A stretch of DNA of 64,000 nucleotides from an uncultured Lachnospira sp. GTDB taxonomy: Bacteria; Bacillota; Clostridia; Lachnospirales; Lachnospiraceae. The notes below the pieces were generated by a model. That model saw nothing but the letters and a program-made list of their open reading frames with translations, was not told where the DNA came from and ran no database searches. Location of the stretch: NCBI GenBank assembly GCA_910587485.1, contig CAJUKN010000015.1, positions 25,467 through 89,466 on the forward strand. Direction: 5' to 3'. Positions 52,135-61,289 of the stretch are shown piece after piece. The first letter of the stretch is position 1. The number at the start of each line of letters is the position of its first letter. The position numbers and the translations under genes were made by a program.

Positions 52135-52476
52135 ATTATACAGACAATAAAAGAAGTTGACATGGAACGCGCTGGAGATGTATTTAGTTTTTATAAGGAT
52201 TTAGATGCTGTTATAAAAACTGTCGCTCAAAAAAACAAGATAAATGGTTATCAGTTTTGGGTTGTAGGGAATAGAACCGTAAAAAACGAAAATTTACAAA
52301 CGGATGTAATTATAACTGAATTATCTAAACAATATAAATTAAAACATATCTATACAATGGACAGGGTTATTTCTAATAAAGTAATGCCATCAAAAAATAG
52401 TCCAAGCAATAAAGTGGGCAATAAAGCTACAACAATGATAACTGAACATATTGTTATTTTACGCAAAACAATATAA
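52135..52476 (+). pseudogene. DNA methyltransferase, C-terminal fragment
   Basis: The frame is open from about 52135 and reads QTIKEVDMERAGDVFSFYKD then LDAVIKTVAQKNKINGYQFW and VVGNRTVKNENLQTDVIITE, ending with NSPSNKVGNKATTMITEHIV. This resembles the C-terminal third of adenine/N4-cytosine methyltransferases. The central catalytic section is missing at the IS200 junction, so insertion was accompanied by deletion. The ATG at 52162 has no ribosome site and is internal. Confidence 0.65.
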
Positions 52477-52593
52477 TATTTTTAGGGCAGAGCCTATTTT
52501 AGATTCTGCCCTGTCTTTATTATATAAGGATTTTTATATATGTCAATTAATACAAAATATTCTAATTTTTCTTTTTATTTTTTCTTCTTTTTC

Positions 52594-53241
52594 TCAATCC
52601 ACCCAACAACACAACTGTTCTAACCTCTTTAAATTCTCAATTCCTTTAATAGAATAAAACGTTGTCTCTACCAATTCCAACACTTTAAGTTCTGGCAATT
52701 CTTTAAATATGTTAAATTCCTCCAATATTAATCCATTTATTCTAAGGACTTGAACGCCCTTAAAATGAACAATATCTTTAGCTATATTAATTTGGTTGTG
52801 TTCATACCATATATCATATGCTTCATCATCTTCAAACTTTTCATAATACGTATCTGATATAATGCTCTCTTCAAATGTATTCCATAATATTTTTGCTTTA
52901 TTTGAATAAGCATACTGTTTCATTTCTTCATCTTTATAATCACTAAGACCTAAGCTTAATTCTATATCAGTACTATTTGCATTTTCTTCTACCATTTCAT
53001 CTATAAAATTTTTTAAATTATTGTCTCGAATACAACAATATCCCCATTCATCACCGCCATTCGGACTTACAAATGGCAATGGTGGATTTTCAAGACTCAT
53101 CTGAATAAAAAATTCACCATCAAATGTTTCTCCAATTTGTAAATATTTAATCTGTGCTACATCTTCATCTGTAATGATTCCATCATTACAATTTAATACT
53201 TTTCTTACTGCATCTTCAACCCATTTTTGCGTAAATACCAT
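52594..53241 (-). CDS. Uncharacterised protein with leucine-rich C-terminus
   Basis: 215 residues. ATG at 53241 is chosen from AAAGGAGAAAATTT. The first 150 residues are acidic (DEDVAQIKYLQIGETFDGEF, GGDEWGYCCIRDNNLKNFID). The last 60 read VQVLRINGLILEEFNIFKEL then PELKVLELVETTFYSIKGIE and NLKRLEQLCCWVD, which are two to three leucine-rich-repeat-like units. It may be an immunity or interaction protein. It follows the 160-aa protein by 17 bases, so they probably form one unit. Confidence 0.65.
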   Translation of the reverse strand: MVFTQKWVEDAVRKVLNCNDGIITDEDVAQIKYLQIGETFDGEFFIQMSLENPPLPFVSPNGGDEWGYCCIRDNNLKNFIDEMVEENANSTDIELSLGLSDYKDEEMKQYAYSNKAKILWNTFEESIISDTYYEKFEDDEAYDIWYEHNQINIAKDIVHFKGVQVLRINGLILEEFNIFKELPELKVLELVETTFYSIKGIENLKRLEQLCCWVD

Positions 53242-53258
53242 AAATTTTCTCCTTTTAT

Positions 53259-53741
53259 TCAACCCATTTTTTTACCATTATAAGCAGAAAGCTGACATTG
53301 TACCCAATGGTCTGGCGGGTCTATTTCACAAGATACTATAATACAATTCTCTGAAATATTTTCAACTATAACTCCATCAACAGCAATGCGTTCAGATTGC
53401 CAGAGCAATTCACAATTCGCATCAAAACAAAATAATTTTGAATCTGAGGCAATATATAATCGTTTTTGATAAATATAAAAATATCCAAAATATAAATCAC
53501 AAAAAAGTGTTTTGACTTTCAATGTTTCTAAATGAATAAAATATACTATATCGCCACAACCAATACAAAAATATTGTTCAAAAAAACATACTGTATTAAA
53601 TGAGTTCCAATTATTTGTATCAATTTCTACTTCTAAATAAGGGATTTTATCGTTACTAATATAGTAAATCGTTCCTTGCCCAAGATTCAAATAAGATGCG
53701 TTCCATTTATATGTGTCAAATGGTTTACTTAAAGCATACAT
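53259..53741 (-). CDS. Uncharacterised beta-rich protein
   Basis: 160 residues, almost all beta-strand-like: YLNLGQGTIYYISNDKIPYL, FCIGCGDIVYFIHLETLKVK, YFGYFYIYQKRLYIASDSKL and FCFDANCELLWQSERIAVDG. The recurring pattern resembles PQQ/WD-type propeller blades, but too few are present for a full propeller. I assign no function. ACAGGGGAAT precedes ATG. It is upstream of, and probably co-transcribed with, the LRR-like protein. Confidence 0.6.
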   Translation of the reverse strand: MYALSKPFDTYKWNASYLNLGQGTIYYISNDKIPYLEVEIDTNNWNSFNTVCFFEQYFCIGCGDIVYFIHLETLKVKTLFCDLYFGYFYIYQKRLYIASDSKLFCFDANCELLWQSERIAVDGVIVENISENCIIVSCEIDPPDHWVQCQLSAYNGKKMG

Positions 53742-53909
53742 AATATTCCCCTGTTATAATTGTTAATCTGCTAATCTTTGTTACAAGTATAACAAAGGCA
53801 TATAAAAAGGGCAAGGTGTTTCCCTCAATGTTATCTTAATTGAACAACATTTGGTATTTCAACTTACCCATTTTATTAATATATTATTCTATATAGTTTA
53901 TCAATATAT

Positions 53910-55160
53910 TCAATCCCAATATCCCAATTCAATTCCTTTTAAATAAATCGCCTTACCTTTAGAATAATATCCATAGGAATTAAAATGTGTCCAATCTGTT
54001 CTTAATTGAGCTGATATAAATCCCATCTGTGCATTTACCATATCTTCTGGAGTTTTCATTAACCCACAATCTGAAAGTCCATTTTCTATTAAATATGTTC
54101 TAGTATTTAAAAAATGATTGCCAAAGGCTTGTTGTAAAGCATCTTCCCAGCTTGTATTTTTTGTTCCTATATACTCTCCATTTTCATTAAAAATTCCTTG
54201 ATTTATATCTTCGGATAAGCCTGGATTATCTGTATCCCCTACAATAATATAATCAGAACATTCACAAAAATTTATAATACTTTGATATTGTGATATAAGT
54301 TCCTGATAATCATTATTCCAACCTCCATTACTTCCCATCTCAAGAATCAAAATATCATTTTTATGTTCAAATGCCGCTTGAGGGATAACTAGTGATTTTT
54401 GTGGAATATACATTTCTTTATATCCTGCTTCATCATAACTTGAACATAGAGAAATTAACAACTCATTTGAATTGTAATCCCTTTCAATTTGACATAACCT
54501 ATCATTAATAAATACTGTATCTGGATAATCCTTATATTCATTCCCATACCCACTATAATCTTCCATATATACAATTTTTCCATTTCCATCAATAAATGAT
54601 ATACTTGTACCCGAATAATTATTAATCCAAATATCTCTGTCTGTATAAATAGCTATTCCTCCTGCTCTTAATGCAATTTCATATGAATTTTCACCTGAAA
54701 CGCCAAAATTATATGTATCCATTAATGTAAATTCTTGAATGGCTGTAGGGGTATCATAATAACTAATATCTTTTTGTCCGTTTTCTGTATAAATGATTGC
54801 CTCACTCTTTCCAATACCTTCCATCATACTGTCACCCCAGCATGATATTGCTCTCATATTATCTTTATAAGTTTCCTTATATTCTTCCAATACACTACTA
54901 TCATCATTATTTATATCCTTATCATTCTCAAATGCACTATTCATCTTATCTTCCATAGCATCCGAGCCTTCTGTTTTCATTTCATCTTCAACAATAATAT
55001 TTTGATTTTCCCTATTGCCATTTGTCTCATATTGTGCTTTTATCTCGGCTCTTGACAGTATTACTTCCACGCAAACACCTATTATAATAATTAGAAGAGC
55101 TGCAACGATGATTCCTAAACACTTTAAACCTTTAAAAAAAACTAGTTTCTTTATTTTCAT
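53910..55160 (-). CDS. Membrane-anchored SGNH/GDSL-type hydrolase
   Basis: 416 residues: an N-terminal membrane helix (LGIIVAALLIIIIGVCVEVI), an acidic Asp/Asn-rich linker (55-100), then an SGNH hydrolase. Block I is ISCWGDSMMEGIG (nucleophile Ser), block II NFGVSGENSYEIALRAG, block III ILEMGSNGGW, and the catalytic Asp/His block V DWTHFNSYGYYSKG. The enzyme would act outside the membrane, probably as an esterase. Next to pectate lyases, removal of acetyl or methyl groups from pectin is a reasonable inference; cell-wall modification is the alternative. AAAGGAGAATTT fixes ATG. Confidence 0.8.
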   Translation of the reverse strand: MKIKKLVFFKGLKCLGIIVAALLIIIIGVCVEVILSRAEIKAQYETNGNRENQNIIVEDEMKTEGSDAMEDKMNSAFENDKDINNDDSSVLEEYKETYKDNMRAISCWGDSMMEGIGKSEAIIYTENGQKDISYYDTPTAIQEFTLMDTYNFGVSGENSYEIALRAGGIAIYTDRDIWINNYSGTSISFIDGNGKIVYMEDYSGYGNEYKDYPDTVFINDRLCQIERDYNSNELLISLCSSYDEAGYKEMYIPQKSLVIPQAAFEHKNDILILEMGSNGGWNNDYQELISQYQSIINFCECSDYIIVGDTDNPGLSEDINQGIFNENGEYIGTKNTSWEDALQQAFGNHFLNTRTYLIENGLSDCGLMKTPEDMVNAQMGFISAQLRTDWTHFNSYGYYSKGKAIYLKGIELGYWD

Positions 55161-55307
55161 TATATAAATTCTCCTTTGTGTTCTAATCTATATACGATTT
55201 AGAACCTAAAAAAAATATTATTTAATGAAAAAAATTAAAATTTAGACGTTAAATATATCAAATAAATATATTATTTTTTAGAAAATATTATCAAATAAAT
55301 TAAAAAA

Positions 55308-55341
55308 GCCTCTTAAAAGTAATAAACTTTTAAGAGACTTT
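55308..55341 (-). terminator. Terminator of the first pectate lyase gene
   Basis: On the minus strand CTCTTAAAAGT pairs with ACTTTTAAGAG around a five-base loop and is followed by GCTTTTTTAA, about 10 bases past the stop. Confidence 0.8.
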
Positions 55342-55353
55342 CAGCTTCAATAA

Positions 55354-57768
55354 TTAATTCTTTTTACCTAAAACAACATCCATATGTGCAAGATATTTCA
55401 AAAGTACTATAGCATCTTGAGCATTCACATTACCATCACAATTCACATCACTATTTACTTTATTTATCTTGACACCTATCTGTGCAAGATGTTTTTTGAT
55501 AATAATACCATCTGTTACATCAATATCACCATCATCATTCACATCACCATACTTCACTACAGAGCTATCTGGTGTTGAAGTTTCCTCGCTTGGTTGTGAT
55601 GGTAGTTCTTCATCACTTGGCTTTGATGTTGATGACTCCTCAGTAGGCTTTGTATTGGAGAAAATACCATTTATCAAAAATAAATTTATGGTATCTGCCT
55701 TTGTAATCTCAACTGCCCCCGCAGGCACATCAAGTTCCAAAATGCCATTGTTGTCACACTTAATCTTTGTTCCATTCACTGTTACATACTTTCCAGCAGC
55801 AGAGATAGTTCCACCAAAAACAAGTGTTAATTTACCATCAGAAGGTGCTGTAAACTTTATACTTGTTTTTGATTCCATCTTTAAACATTGTGTAAGTTCT
55901 AATCCTCCATATGAAACAGTCCCTTTATCCTTTGACAAACTGCCAGATATTGTATACACACTGCTTGTAAGTCCAGATTCTGTAAAGTTGTGTAAATATG
56001 AACCTGTCCCTTCACCACCACTTGTTGGTTTACTTTCACCACTCCCTGTTGTAACATCTTCGCCTTTTGTTGTTTGATTTTCACTGCTAGATGTGTTCTC
56101 TTCACCAGTTGAACCATTCATGCCACCAACAGATACCAATTCTGTATTTTTATAACTTGTTACAGCAGCCTTTAATTCTGGTATAACAGCATAATTTGTA
56201 TCTTCAGAATTATCAAATGTCCATGGAACTACACCGCCGCCTTGACTGCCTGCATTCGCTTTTACCTTCTGTGGAACATCTTTGGCTGCATCTACATCAG
56301 AAGCCTTTACACCCAAATCAACCGTTGTATCAAAGTTGTCATATGTTGTGCCGCCTGCTACTGTTTTATAAGTATTTGGAACCTTCTCATCTCTTGACGA
56401 TGCAAGATAAGCATCGAAATCTGTTTGATTTCCATTAGCTGTATTTGCATAAATTACTGGCTGTCCGCCAACAATTTCATTTGCAAAAGCTTTGATAATA
56501 CCTCCGTTTTCTCCAGAAAATGTCCCTTCTCCTTTCGCATCTGTTCCCTGCTTTGATGAAAGCATCGGATTAGCACAATTTCTAAAATAATTAGCTTCCA
56601 CAAATGCAGAAGAACCCATTGTAACACCAACGCCATACTTTGCATTGCCATCATAATAATTATTATATACATGTACAGACATTGTTCTTATTCTTGGGTG
56701 TCTTGAATCTGAATGGTCAAACCAATTATGATGATAGGTAATATAGTTTGGTCCACTCTCTGATTTCATACCACAAAGTGAGCATTTTCCTGAATCATAA
56801 AAATGTACATAAGAAATTGTTAAATATTGTGAATTGCCTTTCATATCAATAGAGCCATCACCCTTTGCTTGGTCTGAATCCCCACCTACAGCTCCATAAT
56901 ACAAATCAACATTATGTATCCAAACGTTGCAGTTTGCAGTATCTAATGATATACCATCATCCATAAAATTTAACAATGAAAAATTACGAAACTCTACATT
57001 TCCTGTATTTCTAACTAAAAATCCAAAACCAGAAGTAGCAGCATCGTCGCCAATACCTTCTATTGTAATATTCATCTCTGCATAATTATTTTTTCCTTTA
57101 ATTTGGATACCCTCTGAAGAACTTGAAATTTTATCCAAATCATTTAATGTAACACAACCAATGATACGCACAGCAATTGGTGATGTATCACCTTTTTGCT
57201 TTGCATCTAAAATAGATTGGATACCTGTTACTTTTGTTCCATTTACTGTAGCAGTACAAGTTTTAGCTGTCTTTGCTGAAACATATACAACTTGTGCATT
57301 GCTCTTTAAAGTACCATCATCATTATAAGCGCCAGAACCTGTCTTATATTTAGAATCTGTTGAAAATGCAAACCCACTTCTATCATAAGGCGATACTGCA
57401 AGTGATTCACTGGTTACAGTCACCGTTCCACTTGAAAGGATTGCTTCAACTTTTATTATATAATTTCCTGCTTTTAATCCAACCGCATCCACTCTTACAT
57501 AATTTTTATATATTCTTATAAGTTCATTATCTAATTGCTTATATGCTGAATCACTTTCATTTGCTGCTTTTATATAAGCTTTATATCCCTTTGCTCCAGA
57601 CACAAGAGAACACTTTACATATGCACTCTCAAACCAACCTGCACTCTCACTAATGGAAAACTCTGCTGCTTTTGCAACAAATGATGTTTTACCTATTGTA
57701 AGTAAGGTAAATGCCATCATCACAGCAACAACAATTGCTAAGGCTCCTTTAATTGATTTTTTTTTCAT
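55354..57768 (-). CDS. Secreted PL1 pectate lyase with carbohydrate-binding and dockerin modules
   Basis: 804 residues. Signal peptide 1-35 (MKKKSIKGALAIVVAVMMAF, cleaved after VAKAA); an Ig-like module to about 120; a PL1 right-handed beta-helix (about 140-520) with VWIHNVDLY, the Ca-binding QAKGDGSIDMKG, and HSDSRHPRIRTMSVHVYNN containing catalytic Arg. A Thr/Ser/Glu linker, a binding module of about 100 residues (from HNFTESGLTSSVYTISGSL), a second linker and a type I dockerin follow. The dockerin loops are GDVNDDGDIDVTDGIIIKKH and SDVNCDGNVNAQDAIVLLKY. It cleaves polygalacturonate by Ca-dependent beta-elimination. The binding module is almost identical to that of the neighbouring lyase. 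Confidence 0.92.
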   Translation of the reverse strand: MKKKSIKGALAIVVAVMMAFTLLTIGKTSFVAKAAEFSISESAGWFESAYVKCSLVSGAKGYKAYIKAANESDSAYKQLDNELIRIYKNYVRVDAVGLKAGNYIIKVEAILSSGTVTVTSESLAVSPYDRSGFAFSTDSKYKTGSGAYNDDGTLKSNAQVVYVSAKTAKTCTATVNGTKVTGIQSILDAKQKGDTSPIAVRIIGCVTLNDLDKISSSSEGIQIKGKNNYAEMNITIEGIGDDAATSGFGFLVRNTGNVEFRNFSLLNFMDDGISLDTANCNVWIHNVDLYYGAVGGDSDQAKGDGSIDMKGNSQYLTISYVHFYDSGKCSLCGMKSESGPNYITYHHNWFDHSDSRHPRIRTMSVHVYNNYYDGNAKYGVGVTMGSSAFVEANYFRNCANPMLSSKQGTDAKGEGTFSGENGGIIKAFANEIVGGQPVIYANTANGNQTDFDAYLASSRDEKVPNTYKTVAGGTTYDNFDTTVDLGVKASDVDAAKDVPQKVKANAGSQGGGVVPWTFDNSEDTNYAVIPELKAAVTSYKNTELVSVGGMNGSTGEENTSSSENQTTKGEDVTTGSGESKPTSGGEGTGSYLHNFTESGLTSSVYTISGSLSKDKGTVSYGGLELTQCLKMESKTSIKFTAPSDGKLTLVFGGTISAAGKYVTVNGTKIKCDNNGILELDVPAGAVEITKADTINLFLINGIFSNTKPTEESSTSKPSDEELPSQPSEETSTPDSSVVKYGDVNDDGDIDVTDGIIIKKHLAQIGVKINKVNSDVNCDGNVNAQDAIVLLKYLAHMDVVLGKKN
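55703..55993. repeat. Near-identical duplicated binding-module DNA, copy 1
   Basis: These 291 bases match 58136-58426 almost base for base; reading both, I found only two differences. They encode the shared C-terminal binding module of the two pectate lyases. Confidence 0.9.
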
Positions 57769-57870
57769 TTAAAAATTCCCCCTATAATTCAAAATAAGCT
57801 GTTATATCAAGAGTTATTATATTTTCTCAATATAACAGCTTTACAATTTTAAAAAAAATTAATTACTTTG

Positions 57871-60621
57871 TTAGAATCCTACGTCTATGCCTGCACATTT
57901 TTTCATAATAAGAATAATATCTGACGAGTTAACAGCTCCATCTTTATTGACATCTGCATTTTTTTCATTAATAGTAACAGACATCTGAGCAGCATGTTTT
58001 TTCAAGAATACTGCATCTTGAATGTCAACTTTACCATCATCATTAACGTCTCCAAGCTTTCCTTCTGGATCATCTGGCTTTGGTGTGCTTGATGACTCAA
58101 AATTCATATAGAACAAATTAATTGCTTCACCCTTAGTAATCTCAACTGCCCCCGCAGGCACATCAAGCTCCAAAATGCCATTGTTGTCACACTTAATCTT
58201 TGTTCCATTCACTGTTACATACTTTCCAGCAGCAGAGATAGTTCCACCAAAAACAAGTGTTAATTTACCATCAGAAGGTGCTGTAAACTTTATACTTGTT
58301 TTTGATTCCATCTTTAAACATTGTGTAAGTTCTAATCCTCCATATGAAACAGTCCCTTTATCCTTTGACAAACTGCCAGATATTGTATACACACTGCTTG
58401 TAAGTCCAGATTCTGTAAAGTTATGTGTATATTCTCCTGCAACAATATCCCCTGAACTACCTGCTGGTATTTCAGTAATATCAGTCTTAGCACCACATAC
58501 TGTACAATGACGGCTCTTGCTTCCCGGCGTTGTTTCTGTAGGTTCTACATCAACTGTCCATGATGATGAATATTTATGACCTGCTGGGATTACTTCTGTA
58601 TATGTGTCACCACAATCACATGTATATGTCTTGCTTCCATTTGTAGTACAAGTTGCTTCTACAGTTGTAACTTTATAATCATGGAAATGTGCATTTGGGT
58701 CATTTGGAGTAATCTCTAATGAAGTAATTGTAAGGTCTTTAAGCGTTCCTGATGTAGTACCCGGCTGAAAATTAATTGATTGTATCATATAAGTGCCAGC
58801 TTCAAGACCTCTTACTGTTCCATCACCTATCAAAAATGCTTCTCCTGCCTCATTTACAAGGACACCACCCCCATTGTTACATGACATAGTAATATCAAAT
58901 TTTCCATTTACAGTAAACACTTTTGCTGATTTAGTAAATTTTTGATTAGATAGTGTGTAAGGAAATGTTGTTATAACTTCTGGTGTCGTGCCACTTGGTA
59001 CATAAGAAATCATACTCATTGTCACATCTTTAACAGCAACTGGATTTTCTTTTGTAACACCTGTCTTTGAATAGATAACTTTTCTTGCTTCTGTTACGTT
59101 CTCCTGTAACTGATAATTTCCTGATGGAATATAACTAAGCTGTGGATTGGTATCAAAATTTTCATATTTATTACCGCTTGCTACAGGCTGACTCTTATCA
59201 GTAACAATGGTTCCTCCCATTGCATTGACACAAGATGAAAATGAATCGTGATAACTCTTAATTGCTCCTGAAGCAACATCTTGTGGACTTTTTACCATAT
59301 AGAACAAGTTGTATTCTGAAAAAATATAAGCATTTGCTCTAGTATTCATCGCATAGCTTGATTGATTTTCATACACATTATTATAAAAATGCATATTAGC
59401 CTGTCGTCCAAGTGGTCCTCTTGACTCACAATTCTTCCAATAATTGTGATGATAACTTAAATGATATTGTAAACTTGAATCAGAAGAACCTACAAGATTG
59501 GTCTTGTGATACCCTTCATAATAACAATAACTGTTTGTAAAATATTGTCCACGCTTAAAATCACATGCGCCATCTCCTTGTGCCTTATCAGACTCAGCAG
59601 GGTTTGATATATGAGGCACATAAAATTCACAATTATGAACCCAGCAACGTTCAACACTCGCTGTAATGGTGCTGCCTTCTTGCACACCTTCCATACCAAT
59701 GCAATCTTCTGGTACATTTCTAAATACTACATTTCGAACCTCAAAGCTTTTGCCAAGTGTTGGATTATCTGTTCCACACATAAAATGGAAACCCCAACCA
59801 TTTACTGTAGCATCATAACCAATACCTTCAATTGTAATATCTTTACCAGACTGTATCCTTGCCATAAAACCATTATCGCCTACACTTCCGCCATAATCCC
59901 AAGTGTTAAATGCTGTAAGTCCTTCTGGCGCTGTCACATCACCAACAATTCTTACTACAAGAGGTGTTCCATCTTTGGCAAGCTTCTCAATAATACCTTT
60001 ATTGGTATTTGCTATACCCCAATATGTTTTACCACCACTTGTTCTCTTACAATATCCCGGTTTATCGCTTGATTCTTTTCCTACAGAATTAAGAATATTA
60101 CCAATACCTGATACAGTAGTTCCATCTTTTGATGTTACAGTTACTGTGTTTTTATTTTCTTCAGTAACATAAAGAACAATTGCATTATCTTTGAGTGTTC
60201 CATCATCTTTATAGGCACCAACACCTTCTGTATAATTAAAATGTGCATATCCTGACCTATCATATGCATCGACGATAATATCAGATTTGCTAATTTCACC
60301 TGAAGTCGTTGTCACCTTCAATGTGTATGTACCAGGCTTTATACCAGGTATATCAAGACGAACACCACCATTGTTGTCTCTTACTAAATACTTTAGGTCG
60401 TCACCTGTCAAGCTGCCTGATGTTGTGCCACTATATGAGACACCTGTTACATCTGCATCTTTAACTCCTGAAATTTGAGCATAAATACTCTCATTCCATC
60501 CCCCTACGTTCGTGAAAGTCACACTTGCTGCAAATGTTTTTTGCGGCATTACAGTGAAGCTTGTTACTGTTAACATTGCTGTCATCACCACAGCAGATAA
60601 CCTTTTGAAATGTTTTCTCAT
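57871..60621 (-). CDS. Secreted PL1-type pectate lyase with zinc-ribbon-like repeats and dockerin
   Basis: 916 residues. The start at 60621 is set by GGGAGG; eleven further codons upstream lack one. Signal peptide to about 33 (ending MPQKTFAA); Ig-like module (35-130); PL1 beta-helix (140-540) with DKAQGDGACDFKR, YHLSYHHNYWKNCESRGPLG and MHFYNNVYENQS. The usual HPRIR is changed to RGPLGRQ, so activity or cleavage mode may differ. A domain at 545-660 precedes a Cys-rich repeat pair (CTTNGSKTYTCDCGDTYTEV, SKSRHCTVCGAKTDIT), the near-identical binding module, and a type I dockerin (GDVNDDGKVDIQDAVFLKKH). Confidence 0.9.
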   Translation of the reverse strand: MRKHFKRLSAVVMTAMLTVTSFTVMPQKTFAASVTFTNVGGWNESIYAQISGVKDADVTGVSYSGTTSGSLTGDDLKYLVRDNNGGVRLDIPGIKPGTYTLKVTTTSGEISKSDIIVDAYDRSGYAHFNYTEGVGAYKDDGTLKDNAIVLYVTEENKNTVTVTSKDGTTVSGIGNILNSVGKESSDKPGYCKRTSGGKTYWGIANTNKGIIEKLAKDGTPLVVRIVGDVTAPEGLTAFNTWDYGGSVGDNGFMARIQSGKDITIEGIGYDATVNGWGFHFMCGTDNPTLGKSFEVRNVVFRNVPEDCIGMEGVQEGSTITASVERCWVHNCEFYVPHISNPAESDKAQGDGACDFKRGQYFTNSYCYYEGYHKTNLVGSSDSSLQYHLSYHHNYWKNCESRGPLGRQANMHFYNNVYENQSSYAMNTRANAYIFSEYNLFYMVKSPQDVASGAIKSYHDSFSSCVNAMGGTIVTDKSQPVASGNKYENFDTNPQLSYIPSGNYQLQENVTEARKVIYSKTGVTKENPVAVKDVTMSMISYVPSGTTPEVITTFPYTLSNQKFTKSAKVFTVNGKFDITMSCNNGGGVLVNEAGEAFLIGDGTVRGLEAGTYMIQSINFQPGTTSGTLKDLTITSLEITPNDPNAHFHDYKVTTVEATCTTNGSKTYTCDCGDTYTEVIPAGHKYSSSWTVDVEPTETTPGSKSRHCTVCGAKTDITEIPAGSSGDIVAGEYTHNFTESGLTSSVYTISGSLSKDKGTVSYGGLELTQCLKMESKTSIKFTAPSDGKLTLVFGGTISAAGKYVTVNGTKIKCDNNGILELDVPAGAVEITKGEAINLFYMNFESSSTPKPDDPEGKLGDVNDDGKVDIQDAVFLKKHAAQMSVTINEKNADVNKDGAVNSSDIILIMKKCAGIDVGF
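58136..58426. repeat. Near-identical duplicated binding-module DNA, copy 2
   Basis: Partner of 55703-55993. Identity is nearly complete, while the surrounding catalytic domains are clearly diverged. This points to recent gene conversion or module exchange. Confidence 0.9.
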
Positions 60622-60725
60622 TGTAAACCTCCCATCATAAATTTTATATAACAATGATTAAATACGTTTTTTAATAATACATTACCATACTTTACAAATC
60701 TCTTATTTAATAAACGTAATTTTAA

Positions 60726-61289
60726 TCATAGTGTTATCCAATCCGACCATCCTGGTCCATCTGGGTCAGGATGTGTTGTTTGTTGGTCTGTTATTGTTGG
60801 AACTCCTATTGGCTTTGTGGCTGTTGGATTTTGTGGTGCTGTTGAAGGCTGTGGTTCCGTTATTGTTGGCACTCCTATTGGCTTTGTAGTTATTGGTTCT
60901 ACTGGTGTTGCTATATCACCCAAATTAATATTAAACCCTGCCAGATATCTACTTAACAATACTGCATCCCTTATATCAATCATTCCATCTCCATCAACAT
61001 CACATGCCTTTTCCACAACTGTAATATCCTTATATTTTGCAAGGCGTTTCTTTAACATAACCAAATCTTGTATATTAATACGTCCATCTCCATTTATATC
61101 CCCTCTGCTTCCCGGAGCAACTGTCTTATCCTCATATGTACTGTTTTGAGTTGTAGTAAGCTTAGTTAAATCTTCCATATCAACAACATCATCATTTATC
61201 TTGGCAAACACTACAACACTGCAGCAAGATGCTACAATTATAAAAATTAATGCTATTAAAAAATATTTATTGAACTGATTTAATTTCAT
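60726..61289 (-). CDS. Anchored dockerin protein with DPDGPGWSDWI tail
   Basis: 187 residues: a hydrophobic N-terminus (YFLIALIFIIVASCCSVVVF; signal peptide or anchor), about 40 linker residues, then a type I dockerin pair (GDINGDGRINIQDLVMLKKR, CDVDGDGMIDIRDAVLLSRY). A Thr/Pro linker with two TKPIGVPTIT repeats follows, ending HPDPDGPGWSDWITL. Dockerins bind cohesins, so this may recruit or compete for dockerin partners; no catalytic domain is present. The ATG overlaps the TGA of the upstream gene (ATGA), which carries the same tail. I do not know a family with this tail. Confidence 0.75.
   Translation of the reverse strand: MKLNQFNKYFLIALIFIIVASCCSVVVFAKINDDVVDMEDLTKLTTTQNSTYEDKTVAPGSRGDINGDGRINIQDLVMLKKRLAKYKDITVVEKACDVDGDGMIDIRDAVLLSRYLAGFNINLGDIATPVEPITTKPIGVPTITEPQPSTAPQNPTATKPIGVPTITDQQTTHPDPDGPGWSDWITL

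Noticed and set aside
55469..56077. 202-codon frame opposite the first pectate lyase
   Set aside because: A shadow of the lyase gene: it mirrors linker and binding-module codons and has no start signals. The same shadow appears at 58175 because the DNA is duplicated.
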